From the NCBI GenBank assembly GCA_035640475.1, contig DASQWC010000193.1, positions 1 to 58,685 of the forward strand: 58,685 bases of DNA, written 5' to 3'. Shown here one piece after another: positions 8,801 through 16,252 of the stretch. Each line of letters starts with the position of its first letter. Within the stretch, counting starts at the first letter, position 1. Under the pieces are notes generated by a model that saw only the letters and a program-made list of their open reading frames with translations, had not been told where the DNA came from and made no database searches. The stretch comes from DASQWC01 sp035640475. Lineage in GTDB: Bacteria > Actinomycetota > JAICYB01. Both the position numbers and the translations under genes were made by a program.

Positions 8801-9087
8801 GCATCGCGATTGCCAGAGCCCTCTATCTCCAGCCACCCGTGCTCATCTTCGACGAGGCGACGAGCTCACTGGACACGGAGTCGGAGCGAGCCGTCCAGGA
8901 GAACATGGACCAGCTCCTCACCGAACGGACGTCGTTCGTCATCGCGCACCGACTATCGACGATCCGGGATGCGGACATGATCGTTGTCCTCGAGAAGGGC
9001 AAACTCGTCGAGCAGGGATCCCACGACGAGCTGATGGAACGCCGCGGCTTGTACTACTACCTGGTCAGCCAGCAGCTCAGCGTGTGA
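5845..9087 (+). CDS. Peptidase-containing ABC exporter with two N-terminal cyclic-nucleotide-binding domains (1080 aa)
   Basis: Domains in order: a Lys/Ala-rich tail (1-45); cNMP-binding domain 1 (about 50-165, FGEIGLLEDSKRSATV); cNMP-binding domain 2 (about 186-300, FGEVSIFKGRQREATV); an acidic linker (about 335-360); a C39 peptidase (about 367-497) with catalytic Cys380 (DEMDCGAAC), His453 (GNHWVVL) and Asp469; six membrane helices (about 515-810); and a nucleotide-binding domain with Walker A GRSGSGKTT, signature LSGGQRQR and Walker B LIFDEATSSLD. The C39 domain cuts substrates after Gly-Gly and the ABC core exports the core peptide. Both cNMP domains keep the phosphate-binding FGE and Arg, so gating by cAMP or cGMP is plausible. 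I chose ATG 5845 over 5800 because of the smaller overlap. Confidence 0.93.
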   Translation: MSRSERRKPASRRKLAQKKAPASKKAPARRKSAPRPRTRTRKAEGIHPVLRDLPMLEFMPAELRRLIADSFALHTYPFGAVIVREGEEADGFFVLASGRARAVKSGDDGEEVPIGILQPGDTFGEIGLLEDSKRSATVRASSEVEALRLDRSIFRALLKTHPEVRESFELHIRRLNLENFFRLYSAFAGLPSDALALMLRELRPVTVEKGQVVVKEGQPAGPMYVVEEGRLRAYKKLNGKARDVAYLRKGDFFGEVSIFKGRQREATVEAVTEARLLGLDRKTFNKLLRSAPEFRERIEERVSQYDYREVANVPLDFAEEILPANLGLHETVGPDQVDAEADAEAEEEELEEETADETFQKPSKRIRRFPHVFQLDEMDCGAACVAMVARHFGRPVSIGYVREAVAASTDGTSLLGITKGAESIGLASRSVKASKSRLAEMPLPAVVHYDGNHWVVLYDVDNKRVKVADPALGLRRMSRSEFDEKWSGYAALFAYTPDLENAPVQAARMRWVWQFLRPHRWTILRAAILSLVAAGLSMLLPVFTQIVVDRVVAERDFGLLNQVVIGMLGVLVLMIAATIGQRYLLSRAAVQMDGSTLDFITGKLLALPMSYFHSRRTGDISRRLVGFRQAREFLVGQGVGALTSVAQLGAALVLMFVYSWTLALVFLAVVPAYGLLMRFSFRRLRPMYDNLEEAFGKYHGQQIDAIKGIEAVKSMGAEPVLQSRLLEQFNALSHRLFRADFTIMLFEGVIQMVTFLSLALFLWVGAYQVLNGRLTIGELVSFNALVLLANGPLLALLTMWDDLQLTSVLLNRLNDIFEQEPEQGEDHSKLRSVKTLEGAVRFKDVWFWYPGPQPNPILEGISLDVAPGTKVAIVGRSGSGKTTLVKCLAGLIEPTKGTVTYDGVNLTTLEYRDLRRKIGFVLQEPYLFDETIAGNIAFGEDVPDMERVERAARAANAHDFIDRLPLGYDTRIGETGILLSGGQRQRIAIARALYLQPPVLIFDEATSSLDTESERAVQENMDQLLTERTSFVIAHRLSTIRDADMIVVLEKGKLVEQGSHDELMERRGLYYYLVSQQLSV

Positions 9088-10562
9088 CGTCGTCGTACAA
9101 CCGCAAGCGCCGTTTCGACGAGACGACCGAGCCGCCGGCGTCGTTCCGCGGCGATGTCGATCCGGGAAAGGCGAAGCCCGGCGACTCGTTCGTCATACAC
9201 CAGCACTACGCAACGAGGCTGCACTTCGATCTCCGGCTGGAGATGTTCAACGGCAGGACGCCGGTGCTCGTCTCGTGGGCGGTCCCGAAAGGCATGCCGC
9301 GCCGCAAGGGCAAGGGCGCGCTCGCGATCCACGTCGAGGACCATCCGTTCGAGTACGGCTCCTTCTCGGGAAGCATTCCCGAGGGCAACTATGGAGCCGG
9401 GGAAGTGCGGATCTTGGACGCGGGCAGCTACGAAGTGCTCGAGCAGAAGCCGGGGAACATCAGGTTCCGGCTCGACGGTCGGCGTCTGAAGGGCATCTAT
9501 CGGCTGGTCGAGACGCGGCGCGAGGGCGGCAAGGAGCAGTGGCTCGCCTTTCTGTCGGAGGACGCACGTCCCCGGCCCGATCCGATGCCGTCGCTCCAGC
9601 CGATGCTCGCGACGCTCGTCCGGGAGCCGTTCGACGATGACGACTGGGCCTTCGAGCCGAAATGGGACGGCATGCGTGCGGCCGCGATATGCGACGAAGC
9701 GACGCGGCTCGTGTCTCGGAACGCAAAGGACGTGACCGAGGCGTACCCGGAGCTAAACGACATGCATCTGCGGCTCGTCGCGCTCGACGCCGTCGTCGAC
9801 GGCGAGATCGTGGCGTTCGAGGACGGCGTCCCGTCGTTTGAGAAGCTGCAAAGCCGGATCCACGTTCGCAACGAGCGGGACATCGAGCGGCTCATGAAGA
9901 CGACTCCAGTCGCGTACGTCGCGTTTGATCTGCTCTACCTGGACGGCCGCGATCTGACCGCGCGTCCGTACAGCGAGCGCCGCGAGCTACTTGAAGAGAC
10001 GGTCGTTCCCACCGACCGGTTTCAGATCTCACCAGCCGTCGACGGGATGGGAACGGCGCTCTTCGACGCGGCGCGCGAGCAGGGGCTCGAGGGGATCGTC
10101 GCGAAGAAACGGAGTTCGCGCTACGAGCCGGGCAAGCGAAGCAAGTTCTGGCTGAAGGTCAAGACGACCTTCGAGGCCGACTTGGTCGTCGCGGGCTGGT
10201 CGGAAGGCAAGCGAGCGGGCGTTCTCGGCTCACTCGTGCTCGCGGCCTACGACGACGGCAGGCTCCGCTACGTCGGCGGTGTGGGCACCGGGCTCACGGA
10301 GCAATCGCGTGGCATGGTTCAACACGAGCTGGAGGCCATTGCGGAAGACGACACGCCGTTCACGACCGCGGAGATGAAAGGGAAGCCCGAACTGCGACAC
10401 GCTCATTGGGTGCGGCCCGAACGCGTGGTGGTAGTTGAGTTCCGTCAGCTCACGTCGGCGGGGATGCTTCGCGCGCCGTCGTTCAAAGGGCTCCGGGACG
10501 ACAAACCGCCCGAGGAATGTACGTTCGACGACCTCCGCCGGGCCGCCGGTCCGAGCGATTAG
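9084..10562 (+). CDS. ligD: LigD-like ATP-dependent DNA ligase with 3'-phosphoesterase domain (492 aa)
   Basis: The N-terminus (about 1-160) is the LigD phosphoesterase domain, with the metal-binding HQHYATRLHFDLRLE and VEDHPFEYGSFSGSIPEGNYG. The ligase core follows (about 175-360), with the adenylation motif EPKWDGMRA (Lys nucleophile), DGEIVAF, EGIVAKK and KFWLKVK, then an OB-fold (about 370-485). The primase-polymerase domain of full LigD is absent. The protein seals double-strand breaks with Ku in non-homologous end joining, and two ku genes lie at 17809 and 40158. GTG 9084 overlaps the exporter stop by 4 bp, which couples a repair gene to the peptide-export operon; this may be chance packing. 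Confidence 0.93.
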   Translation: MTSSYNRKRRFDETTEPPASFRGDVDPGKAKPGDSFVIHQHYATRLHFDLRLEMFNGRTPVLVSWAVPKGMPRRKGKGALAIHVEDHPFEYGSFSGSIPEGNYGAGEVRILDAGSYEVLEQKPGNIRFRLDGRRLKGIYRLVETRREGGKEQWLAFLSEDARPRPDPMPSLQPMLATLVREPFDDDDWAFEPKWDGMRAAAICDEATRLVSRNAKDVTEAYPELNDMHLRLVALDAVVDGEIVAFEDGVPSFEKLQSRIHVRNERDIERLMKTTPVAYVAFDLLYLDGRDLTARPYSERRELLEETVVPTDRFQISPAVDGMGTALFDAAREQGLEGIVAKKRSSRYEPGKRSKFWLKVKTTFEADLVVAGWSEGKRAGVLGSLVLAAYDDGRLRYVGGVGTGLTEQSRGMVQHELEAIAEDDTPFTTAEMKGKPELRHAHWVRPERVVVVEFRQLTSAGMLRAPSFKGLRDDKPPEECTFDDLRRAAGPSD

Positions 10563-11134
10563 GTCTTCAGCGGCACGGTCGGGAGCACGACCTTCTTCTC
10601 CGGTCGTCCTTGGATCATCGCGTAGACCCTGAGCGGAACCCAGAAGAGCAGCTCGAGCAGGAAGAACGCGAGCAAGGAAAGAAGAATCACGATCGCCGGC
10701 GGGAGCAAGATCGGCAGTGCGAGGAGCGTGAAGAGCACCACGCGCCACGATTCGCGCCACCAGCCGCGCAGGCCGCCCGGCTTCATGAGGGCTCCCCAGC
10801 GGACGGCCGACCACATGATCCAACGGCGCAGGTAGGCTACATCGAGCTCGCGCATCGCGCGGCGAAAGAGAGCGTCGGCATCGAGCCAGGTGAGCTCTCC
10901 GGCGACCGCCTTCTCCCGCCAGAGGTAGTCGTGCAGGATCGCCGCCTTCGTGTACTTGCCGTAGCGGGGAAGGAACCATGTGAAGACGCGGGGAATGGAC
11001 GCGAAGTCGGTGTTCATCCCGCGCGGGACGACAAACCGGTCCTTCTTTCCCGCGTAGGTCAGACGCCTGAGTAGGTCCCAGCTCACGTCGTCCACCTGCT
11101 CGACGGCGACGTCGTCGTCTCCAATGAACGGCAT
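10559..11134 (-). CDS. DUF1353 family membrane-anchored protein (191 aa)
   Basis: The first 115 residues fit DUF1353 (RFVVPRGMNTDFASIPRVF, then AAILHDYLWRE), a small domain known from phage and bacterial proteins with no assigned function. His and Asp in HDYL are conserved in the family. Two hydrophobic helices follow (about 130-175, SWRVVLFTLLALPILLPP and onward), which is unusual and would tether the domain to the membrane. The start at 11134 has a good ribosome site (GGGAGGTGAG). A longer upstream frame would run through the divergent lipoprotein gene. The stop overlaps the ligD stop by 3 bp (convergent). Confidence 0.8.
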   Translation of the reverse strand: MPFIGDDDVAVEQVDDVSWDLLRRLTYAGKKDRFVVPRGMNTDFASIPRVFTWFLPRYGKYTKAAILHDYLWREKAVAGELTWLDADALFRRAMRELDVAYLRRWIMWSAVRWGALMKPGGLRGWWRESWRVVLFTLLALPILLPPAIVILLSLLAFFLLELLFWVPLRVYAMIQGRPEKKVVLPTVPLKT

Positions 11135-11168
11135 ATCGGCCTCACCTCCCGGGTACGCAACGGGCAAC

Positions 11169-11621
11169 ATGCGATTGTGCTCCGGGCTGATGCGGCTCGT
11201 CCTCGTCGCTGCGGCGACCCTCGTGTCCGTGTCGTGTGTTGCGCCCGCCTTCAACCTGTCGCAGTACGAGTCGAAGGTTGCCAAGACGGCCGACGAGGCC
11301 GCTTCGGCGCTCGAGACGGCGCGGCTGGCAACCGGCAGCGCCGTGCGCCACGGTCTGTACGGAGTGCCCATCGAGGTGTCCCTCAGCGATTCGGAGGACA
11401 TCCTCGGCTCGATTCGCGGAACATTCGCGTCCGTGCAGCCGCCGGGCCCGGCCGCGGACGCGCTGCGCACCGAGTTGCTCGACTTGCTCGAGCGCGCGGG
11501 TGCGGCCGTCGAGCGCGCACGCATCGAGTTCAAGCGCGGTCAACGACTTGTCGCGCTCACCAGTCTCGAGCAGGCTGCGCCGGTTCTGCGGAAGCTGCAG
11601 GCACTCGCCGAGCGGTTCTGA
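11169..11621 (+). CDS. Putative lipoprotein, helical (about 150 aa)
   Basis: A hydrophobic leader ends in VSVSC, a plausible lipobox, so the mature protein would be anchored outside the membrane. The rest is predominantly helical and rich in Ala, Leu, Glu and Arg (AASALETARLATGSAV, ELLDLLERAGAAVERARIEFK) without a recognised domain. Its stop overlaps the ATG of the Nramp-like transporter by 1 bp (TGATG), so it heads a four-gene operon and may serve as an accessory subunit or a sensor of that transporter (inference). ATG 11190 is an equally good start; both give a signal sequence. Confidence 0.65.
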   Translation: MRLCSGLMRLVLVAAATLVSVSCVAPAFNLSQYESKVAKTADEAASALETARLATGSAVRHGLYGVPIEVSLSDSEDILGSIRGTFASVQPPGPAADALRTELLDLLERAGAAVERARIEFKRGQRLVALTSLEQAAPVLRKLQALAERF

Positions 11622-12850
11622 TGCGCCGAGTCATCGCGATCACCCTCGGAATCATGGCGTCGATCGGCGGCTTCTTCGACATGGGCGAGATCGTGATGAC
11701 CGCGGAGTCGGGCGCACGGTTCGGCTTCGGGCACGTATGGGTCGTCGCGCTCGGAACGCTCGGGATCATCCTGTATGCGGAGATGGCCGGCCGGATCGCC
11801 GTACTTTCCCGGCGCCCGGTGTTCGACATCGTGCGGGAGCGGCTCGGGGCTCGGATCGGCTTCATGAACCTCTCTGCGTCGTTTCTGATCAACGTGCTGA
11901 CGTTGGTTGCGGAGATTGCCGGTTTGGCGCTTGCGTTCGAGCTGCTGTCCGGCATCGCGTATTACCTCTGGGTGCCGGTCGCCGTTCTCCTGGTGTTCTT
12001 CATCATCTGGCGCGTGAGCTTCGAGCTCATGGAGCGGAGCATCGGCATCGTGGGCCTCGTCATGATCGTGTTCGCCGTCGCGTTTTGGCAGCTCGGCCCG
12101 GATTGGAGCGACGTCGCGACGAAGATCGTGCGCCCGGAGATTCCCGCGTCGGAGACGACGGCGCTGTATTGGTACTTCGCTATCGCGATCTTCGGCGCTG
12201 CCATGACTCCATACGAGGTGTTCTTCTACTCGTCGGGGGCCGTCGAGGAACGGTGGAGCCGTCAGGACCTCGTGACCAACAGGGCGACGGCCTACATCGG
12301 ATTCTTCGTCGGAGGCTTCCTGGCAACCTCGTCGATCGGCGTCGCCGCGCTCGTGTTGGGGCCGAGAGGCATCAGTGTCGAGGATCTGTCGACGATTACG
12401 CTGGGCCCGGCGTCGGTTCTCGGCCGACTCGGACTGGCCGCCATCATCGTCGGGCTCTTCGCGTCAACGACCGGAGCCGCGCTCGAGGTCACGCTCGCGA
12501 CCGGCTATTCGGCCGCGCAGTATTTCGGCTGGGCATGGGGGAAGTTCGTCCGGCCGCGAGATGCCGCGCGCTTCCACCTTGTGATGATCGCCTCACTCGT
12601 CGTTGCGGGTCTTCTCGTCGTCAGCTCCCTCGACCCGATCAAAGTGACGGAGCTTGCCGTTGTGTTCTCCGCGATCGGCTTGCCGCTCACGTACCTGCCC
12701 GTGCTGGTCGTCGCGAACGATCGCGGCTACATGGGATCCCAGGTCAACGGCCGGGCGTTGAACCTGGTCGCCTCCGCCTACCTGGTCGTGATCCTTGCAG
12801 CGAGTCTCGCCGCGATTCCGTTGATGATCTGGACGAAGATGGGCTCCTGA
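11621..12850 (+). CDS. Nramp-related divalent metal transporter (409 aa)
   Basis: The protein has about 11 transmembrane helices with the Nramp fold. The first helix reads GGFFDMGEI where classical Nramp has the metal-binding DPGN, and helix 6 reads AAMTPYE where classical Nramp has A-x-x-MPH. The Asp and Met ligands survive, while Pro-Gly-Asn and His are replaced. Such variants are known in Nramp-related transporters with altered ion choice (for example Mg2+), so the substrate need not be Mn2+ or Fe2+. It is coupled to the lipoprotein before it and to two PRC-barrel genes after it. Confidence 0.82.
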   Translation: MRRVIAITLGIMASIGGFFDMGEIVMTAESGARFGFGHVWVVALGTLGIILYAEMAGRIAVLSRRPVFDIVRERLGARIGFMNLSASFLINVLTLVAEIAGLALAFELLSGIAYYLWVPVAVLLVFFIIWRVSFELMERSIGIVGLVMIVFAVAFWQLGPDWSDVATKIVRPEIPASETTALYWYFAIAIFGAAMTPYEVFFYSSGAVEERWSRQDLVTNRATAYIGFFVGGFLATSSIGVAALVLGPRGISVEDLSTITLGPASVLGRLGLAAIIVGLFASTTGAALEVTLATGYSAAQYFGWAWGKFVRPRDAARFHLVMIASLVVAGLLVVSSLDPIKVTELAVVFSAIGLPLTYLPVLVVANDRGYMGSQVNGRALNLVASAYLVVILAASLAAIPLMIWTKMGS

Positions 12851-13227
12851 TGGCCGGCCGCGCCTACGACCTTGGTCTGGACATCTTGGATAGGCAGGTG
12901 CTCGACTCCGAAGGTGTTCCGTGCGGAAACGTCGACGACATCGAGCTCTCATACGACCGTGGGCGGTCGGCGCCACCCGCAGTCACCGCGATCCTGTTGT
13001 CGCCGGGTGCGTACGGACCGCGCCTCGGCAGGATCGGATCCGTGATCGCCGCCTTGTGGCGTCGATTGCACCCGGCGAGTGATCCGAAGCCGCTACGAGT
13101 CGACTGGTCGAAGATCACCAAGCTCGACTACGCGATTCATTTGTCGGTAACTCGGCACGAGGCCGGGCTGACTCGGGCGGAAGACTGGGTTCGGGACAAC
13201 TTGATCGCTCGGATCCCGGGAGCATGA
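12850..13227 (+). CDS. PRC-barrel domain protein 1 (125 aa)
   Basis: This small cytoplasmic protein has a PRC-barrel-like core: DILDRQVLDSEGVPCGNVDDIEL is the characteristic strand-turn-strand opening, and a second half has PLRVDWSKITKLDYAIHLSV. PRC barrels are adaptor or sensory modules and often sit beside metal transporters. ATG 12850 overlaps the transporter stop by 1 bp, and its own stop overlaps the next PRC gene by 4 bp, so production should be stoichiometric with the transporter. A regulatory or metal-sensing role is inferred from context only. Confidence 0.75.
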   Translation: MAGRAYDLGLDILDRQVLDSEGVPCGNVDDIELSYDRGRSAPPAVTAILLSPGAYGPRLGRIGSVIAALWRRLHPASDPKPLRVDWSKITKLDYAIHLSVTRHEAGLTRAEDWVRDNLIARIPGA

Positions 13228-13559
13228 TGCGGCTCGGTGAGCTGCTTCACTGCGACGTCTTCCTTCCGGACGGATCGAAGATCGGCCACGTCTTCGACGT
13301 GCAGGCCACCGCCCAGACGCGATCGGCGTCGAAACGTGCGCCGCGAACGCTGCGTGTGTCGTGCCTTCTGGTCGGGGCGTCCGCCTTCTTCTCGCGGTTG
13401 GGATACCTGCACAGCGATATGAAAGGTCCCGCCGGCCTTCCGCTTCTCGCCCGGCGTGCGAAGGGCTGGAAGGTGGACTGGGACCAGATCCGGCGCATCG
13501 AGCCGAACCGTGTGACGATCGACTGCACGCTCGAGGAGCTCGAATCGATCAGGGGTTGA
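13224..13559 (+). CDS. PRC-barrel domain protein 2 (111 aa)
   Basis: This is a paralogue in layout of the preceding protein. It opens with GELLHCDVFLPDGSKIGHVFDVQ (PRC-barrel strands) and ends with a strand pair around GWKVDWDQIRRIEPNRVTID. Both PRC proteins contain a VDW motif before the last strands, so they may form a heterodimer (inference). It is the last gene of the lipoprotein/transporter/PRC/PRC operon and overlaps the stop of the convergent STAS gene by 11 bp. Confidence 0.72.
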   Translation: MMRLGELLHCDVFLPDGSKIGHVFDVQATAQTRSASKRAPRTLRVSCLLVGASAFFSRLGYLHSDMKGPAGLPLLARRAKGWKVDWDQIRRIEPNRVTIDCTLEELESIRG

Positions 13560-13890
13560 ACGCGTCGAAGAACGTCGTCAGGCCCGAAACGCTCAGGAGC
13601 TCTTCGACGGGCTCCGAAACGCTTGAGACGAGCAGCTGACGCCCGCTTTGTTCGAGCCCACGCTTCAGCGCGATCAGCATGTGCAGACCCGTCGAGTCCA
13701 TGAAACCGACGTTGGACAGATCGAGGGTGAGGGCTTCCTTCCCGTCGCAGGATTCGAGGAGCCACGACTCGAGCTCGTCGGCGACATTGATGTCGATCTC
13801 CCCGCTGATTGCGACGAGGACGCCGTCCTCCTCGTCGCTCACCTCGCATTCGACGGCGCGGAGTTTGACCTGCCGCGGAGATTCGCTCAT
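13549..13890 (-). CDS. STAS-domain anti-sigma factor antagonist (113 aa)
   Basis: A single STAS domain covers the whole chain. The motif LDLSNVGFMDSTGLHMLI holds the Ser of the DSTG switch that is phosphorylated by an anti-sigma kinase in SpoIIAA/RsbV systems. An acidic stretch near residue 20 (SDEEDG) precedes the first strand. Unphosphorylated antagonists bind the anti-sigma factor and free a stress sigma factor. No partner kinase is nearby, so it belongs to a network encoded elsewhere. A second STAS protein is encoded at 41026. Confidence 0.9.
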   Translation of the reverse strand: MSESPRQVKLRAVECEVSDEEDGVLVAISGEIDINVADELESWLLESCDGKEALTLDLSNVGFMDSTGLHMLIALKRGLEQSGRQLLVSSVSEPVEELLSVSGLTTFFDAFNP

Positions 13891-13913
13891 CGCGGGCAGG
13901 ATACGCCTGCCGG

Positions 13914-14774
13914 TCAAGCAGTGCCCGGCTCTTCGTCGATGCCGCAGCGCACCGCGTTGAGCTCTGCACCGTAGAGGAAGAGCTGGGCCGCGATGTAGAG
14001 AACGGCCAGGACGCCGACGACCGACCCGAACGTCCCGTAGACCTCCGAAGCACGGGCGACCGTATGCGTTGCGTACCACGCGCCGCCGATCTTGAGGATC
14101 GACCAGCCTCCGCCGGCGAGCAGCGCGCCGGGCCACAGCCGGCGGAAGGGCGGCCCGCGTCCCGCGCTGAGAACCCGATACGAGACGGCGAAGAGACCGA
14201 CGTCCAGGACGAATGAAACGGCAAACGCGATCAGGCTGAGGCCGATGCCGAGTCCGCCTGTGGCGCGCCGGTTGCCCACGACGCCGGAGAAGACGACGCC
14301 GGCTGCGGCGGCGAGGCCGAGGCCGATCGTGACGGCAATCGACCACAAACGCTTGCGCAAGATTCCTTCTACCTCTTTTGCGCGAAAGACCCGGCTCATC
14401 GTGAACGCGCCGGCGTTCGTCAGTCCGGTGCCGCTCCACAGCAAGCCGATGGCCCCAATCGCACCTGCGCCGCTGCGCTTGTCGATCAGCGCGTCGATGT
14501 TCTCGGCAATCAGCGGCCCGAAGCCGGGGATCGACTCCGAGAGCCGGGCCGCCCAATCGGCTTGTGCCTCGGGGTCGTTCGCGAGGATGAAACCAACGAC
14601 GGCAAGCGCGAGGAGAATCAGCGGGAAGAGCGAGAGAAACGCGTAGTACGCGAGTGAGGCCGCGAGCTGGCCTCCGCCGTCCGCCCCGTACCGTGAGTTC
14701 ACGGCGAGTCCCGTTCTGAACGGCTCTACGCGCTCCAGGCGCGCGGCGAGCCGTTTGATCCGGTCCATGAACAC
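13914..14774 (-). CDS. YihY/BrkB family inner membrane protein (286 aa)
   Basis: This integral membrane protein has about six helices and the YihY/virulence-factor-BrkB signature near residue 40 (AASLAYYAFLSLFPLILLAL). The family was once called ribonuclease BN in error; its members are thought to be transporters or envelope proteins of unknown substrate. Helices occur near 40-60, 95-120, 140-165, 175-200, 210-230 and 240-265. The start at 14774 directly abuts the divergent gene at 14775. ATG 14768 would leave slightly more room. Confidence 0.88.
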   Translation of the reverse strand: MFMDRIKRLAARLERVEPFRTGLAVNSRYGADGGGQLAASLAYYAFLSLFPLILLALAVVGFILANDPEAQADWAARLSESIPGFGPLIAENIDALIDKRSGAGAIGAIGLLWSGTGLTNAGAFTMSRVFRAKEVEGILRKRLWSIAVTIGLGLAAAAGVVFSGVVGNRRATGGLGIGLSLIAFAVSFVLDVGLFAVSYRVLSAGRGPPFRRLWPGALLAGGGWSILKIGGAWYATHTVARASEVYGTFGSVVGVLAVLYIAAQLFLYGAELNAVRCGIDEEPGTA

Positions 14775-15317
14775 ATGTTCCCGGATCCGTCCGAAATCAC
14801 GCGATGGGTGGAGGTTGTTGTTCCTGGGTACCGGCTCATATCGATGAGTGAGGTGCGCCGTGCTACAGAACGTCGTGGCACGGCGCCTCTCGAGACGGCC
14901 TTACCGACGTTGAGCTCCCTCGACGAGCTTGCCCGCTACGTGCTTCAGGAACCCGACATTTGCCTTCGGTACTCGGCGGGACCGCTGGAGGACCGTGAAC
15001 GCCCGAGCGTGGACTACGAAAGCGGCCTGCTCCTGCCCGGATTGTCGGCGGTCTCCCTGCGGCCGGAGCCCTGGTGGACGCGTGATCGGCGGGACTGGAT
15101 CGCGCGGCAGGTCAACCACTACATCCACCTCACCGACGGCGCCGACGATAGACGGGCGTGGCTGCTCATCGGCCGCATTGCCGGATACGGACCGGACCGC
15201 GAGCCACTGTTGTGGCCGTGGTCGCCGGTCGCTTGGCTCGACAACGGCGTGCTCGAGGAGGCGCGATCCGTCTACGAGCGGAACTTCGACGCCGGCCGGG
15301 ACTCTCGTGGTGGTTAG
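14775..15317 (+). CDS. DUF6098-like protein (180 aa)
   Basis: From about residue 45 the chain resembles an actinobacterial domain of unknown function (DUF6098). Recognisable segments are SLDELARYV, LRYSAGP, SVDYESGLLLPGLS, the Trp-rich PEPWW, and a C-terminal WPWSPVAWLD. The protein is soluble with no signal peptide. The function is unknown. ATG 14844 is a reasonable alternative start, because 14775 leaves no space for a promoter between this gene and the facing YihY gene. The family call is from memory of motifs and is moderately sure. Confidence 0.7.
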   Translation: MFPDPSEITRWVEVVVPGYRLISMSEVRRATERRGTAPLETALPTLSSLDELARYVLQEPDICLRYSAGPLEDRERPSVDYESGLLLPGLSAVSLRPEPWWTRDRRDWIARQVNHYIHLTDGADDRRAWLLIGRIAGYGPDREPLLWPWSPVAWLDNGVLEEARSVYERNFDAGRDSRGG

Positions 15318-15388
15318 GCGCGGTTGCCGTGCCCGGCCCGGGGGGTATGGGAACCCGGACCGCGGCACTCGACCTCAAGGAGGAGCGC

Positions 15389-16252
15389 ATGGCGAAGGGA
15401 CGGGAGTTGTTCGAGCACGGCCTGCGCGACATGTACGACGCGGAGCACCGGTTTGTGGACGCGTTGGAGACGATGATCACCGACGTCAGTGACTCGGATC
15501 TGGTCGACGGCTTTCGGCGGCATCTGAAGACGACGAAAGAGCAGATCCGCCGTCTAGATCGCTGCTTCGACGAGATCGACCAGCGGCCGAGCCGAGAGGA
15601 CTGTCCCGGCTCGAAAGGCTTGATCGCCGAGTACAAGAAGTTCGTCCAAGAGGAAGACCCGGATCCCGCCGTCCTGAACACGTTTGCTGCCGAGGCCGGG
15701 CAGAAGATCGAGCACTACGAGATGGTTGCCTACCGCTCGCTGGTCAACCTTGCGCACTTCCTGGGTTACGACGTGTGCGCGAAGCAGTTGATGCAGAACC
15801 TGGCCGAAGAGGAGCAGGCGGCGGCCGAGCTGCGCACAGCGTCCGAAGCGCTAGCCGCGAAGCTGACGGGTGCTCCCGCTCCCGACGTCATGCGGCGTGC
15901 GGCCGGGACCTTGATGGACCAGATGCGCGAGGGTGCGCTCGTCACTGCCGGCACGGCAATGAAGGTCGGAGAGTACGCAACGCGGCGAACGGGCGAAGCG
16001 CTCGAGCGCGTCGAGAAGCGCGGCCGCCGCGCCGTGCGTTCCGCACGGGCGCGAGGCCGTTCGGCACGAGCGAAGACGACTCAGAAGTCGACGGGCCGCG
16101 CACGCGCGGCGGGACGGCGCAAGACCACAATGGCTCGCCGTCGTCCGACCACGGCGCGAGCGCGCACGGTTGCGCGGAAGACCCCGCGAAAGACGACGCG
16201 CCGGACGACCGCCCGGAAGCGGTCGCCAAGTCGTGCGCGGTCAAGGAGCTGA
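15389..16252 (+). CDS. DUF892 (YciF-like) ferritin-fold domain fused to histone-H1-like tail (287 aa)
   Basis: Residues 1-165 match the DUF892/YciF ferritin-like four-helix domain (LFEHGLRDMYDAEHRFVDAL, HLKTTKEQIRRLD, EAGQKIEHYEMVAYRSL, LAEEEQAAAEL), whose His and Glu residues can carry a di-iron site; these proteins are stress-induced. From about residue 205 to the end the chain is almost only Arg, Lys, Ala, Thr and Ser with KTPRKTT- and KRSPSR-like units, as in H1-like nucleoid proteins. The fusion suggests an iron or peroxide-handling domain held on DNA, analogous to Dps (inference). The start has a strong ribosome site (AAGGAGG). Topoisomerase IB follows with no gap. Confidence 0.85.
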   Translation: MAKGRELFEHGLRDMYDAEHRFVDALETMITDVSDSDLVDGFRRHLKTTKEQIRRLDRCFDEIDQRPSREDCPGSKGLIAEYKKFVQEEDPDPAVLNTFAAEAGQKIEHYEMVAYRSLVNLAHFLGYDVCAKQLMQNLAEEEQAAAELRTASEALAAKLTGAPAPDVMRRAAGTLMDQMREGALVTAGTAMKVGEYATRRTGEALERVEKRGRRAVRSARARGRSARAKTTQKSTGRARAAGRRKTTMARRRPTTARARTVARKTPRKTTRRTTARKRSPSRARSRS

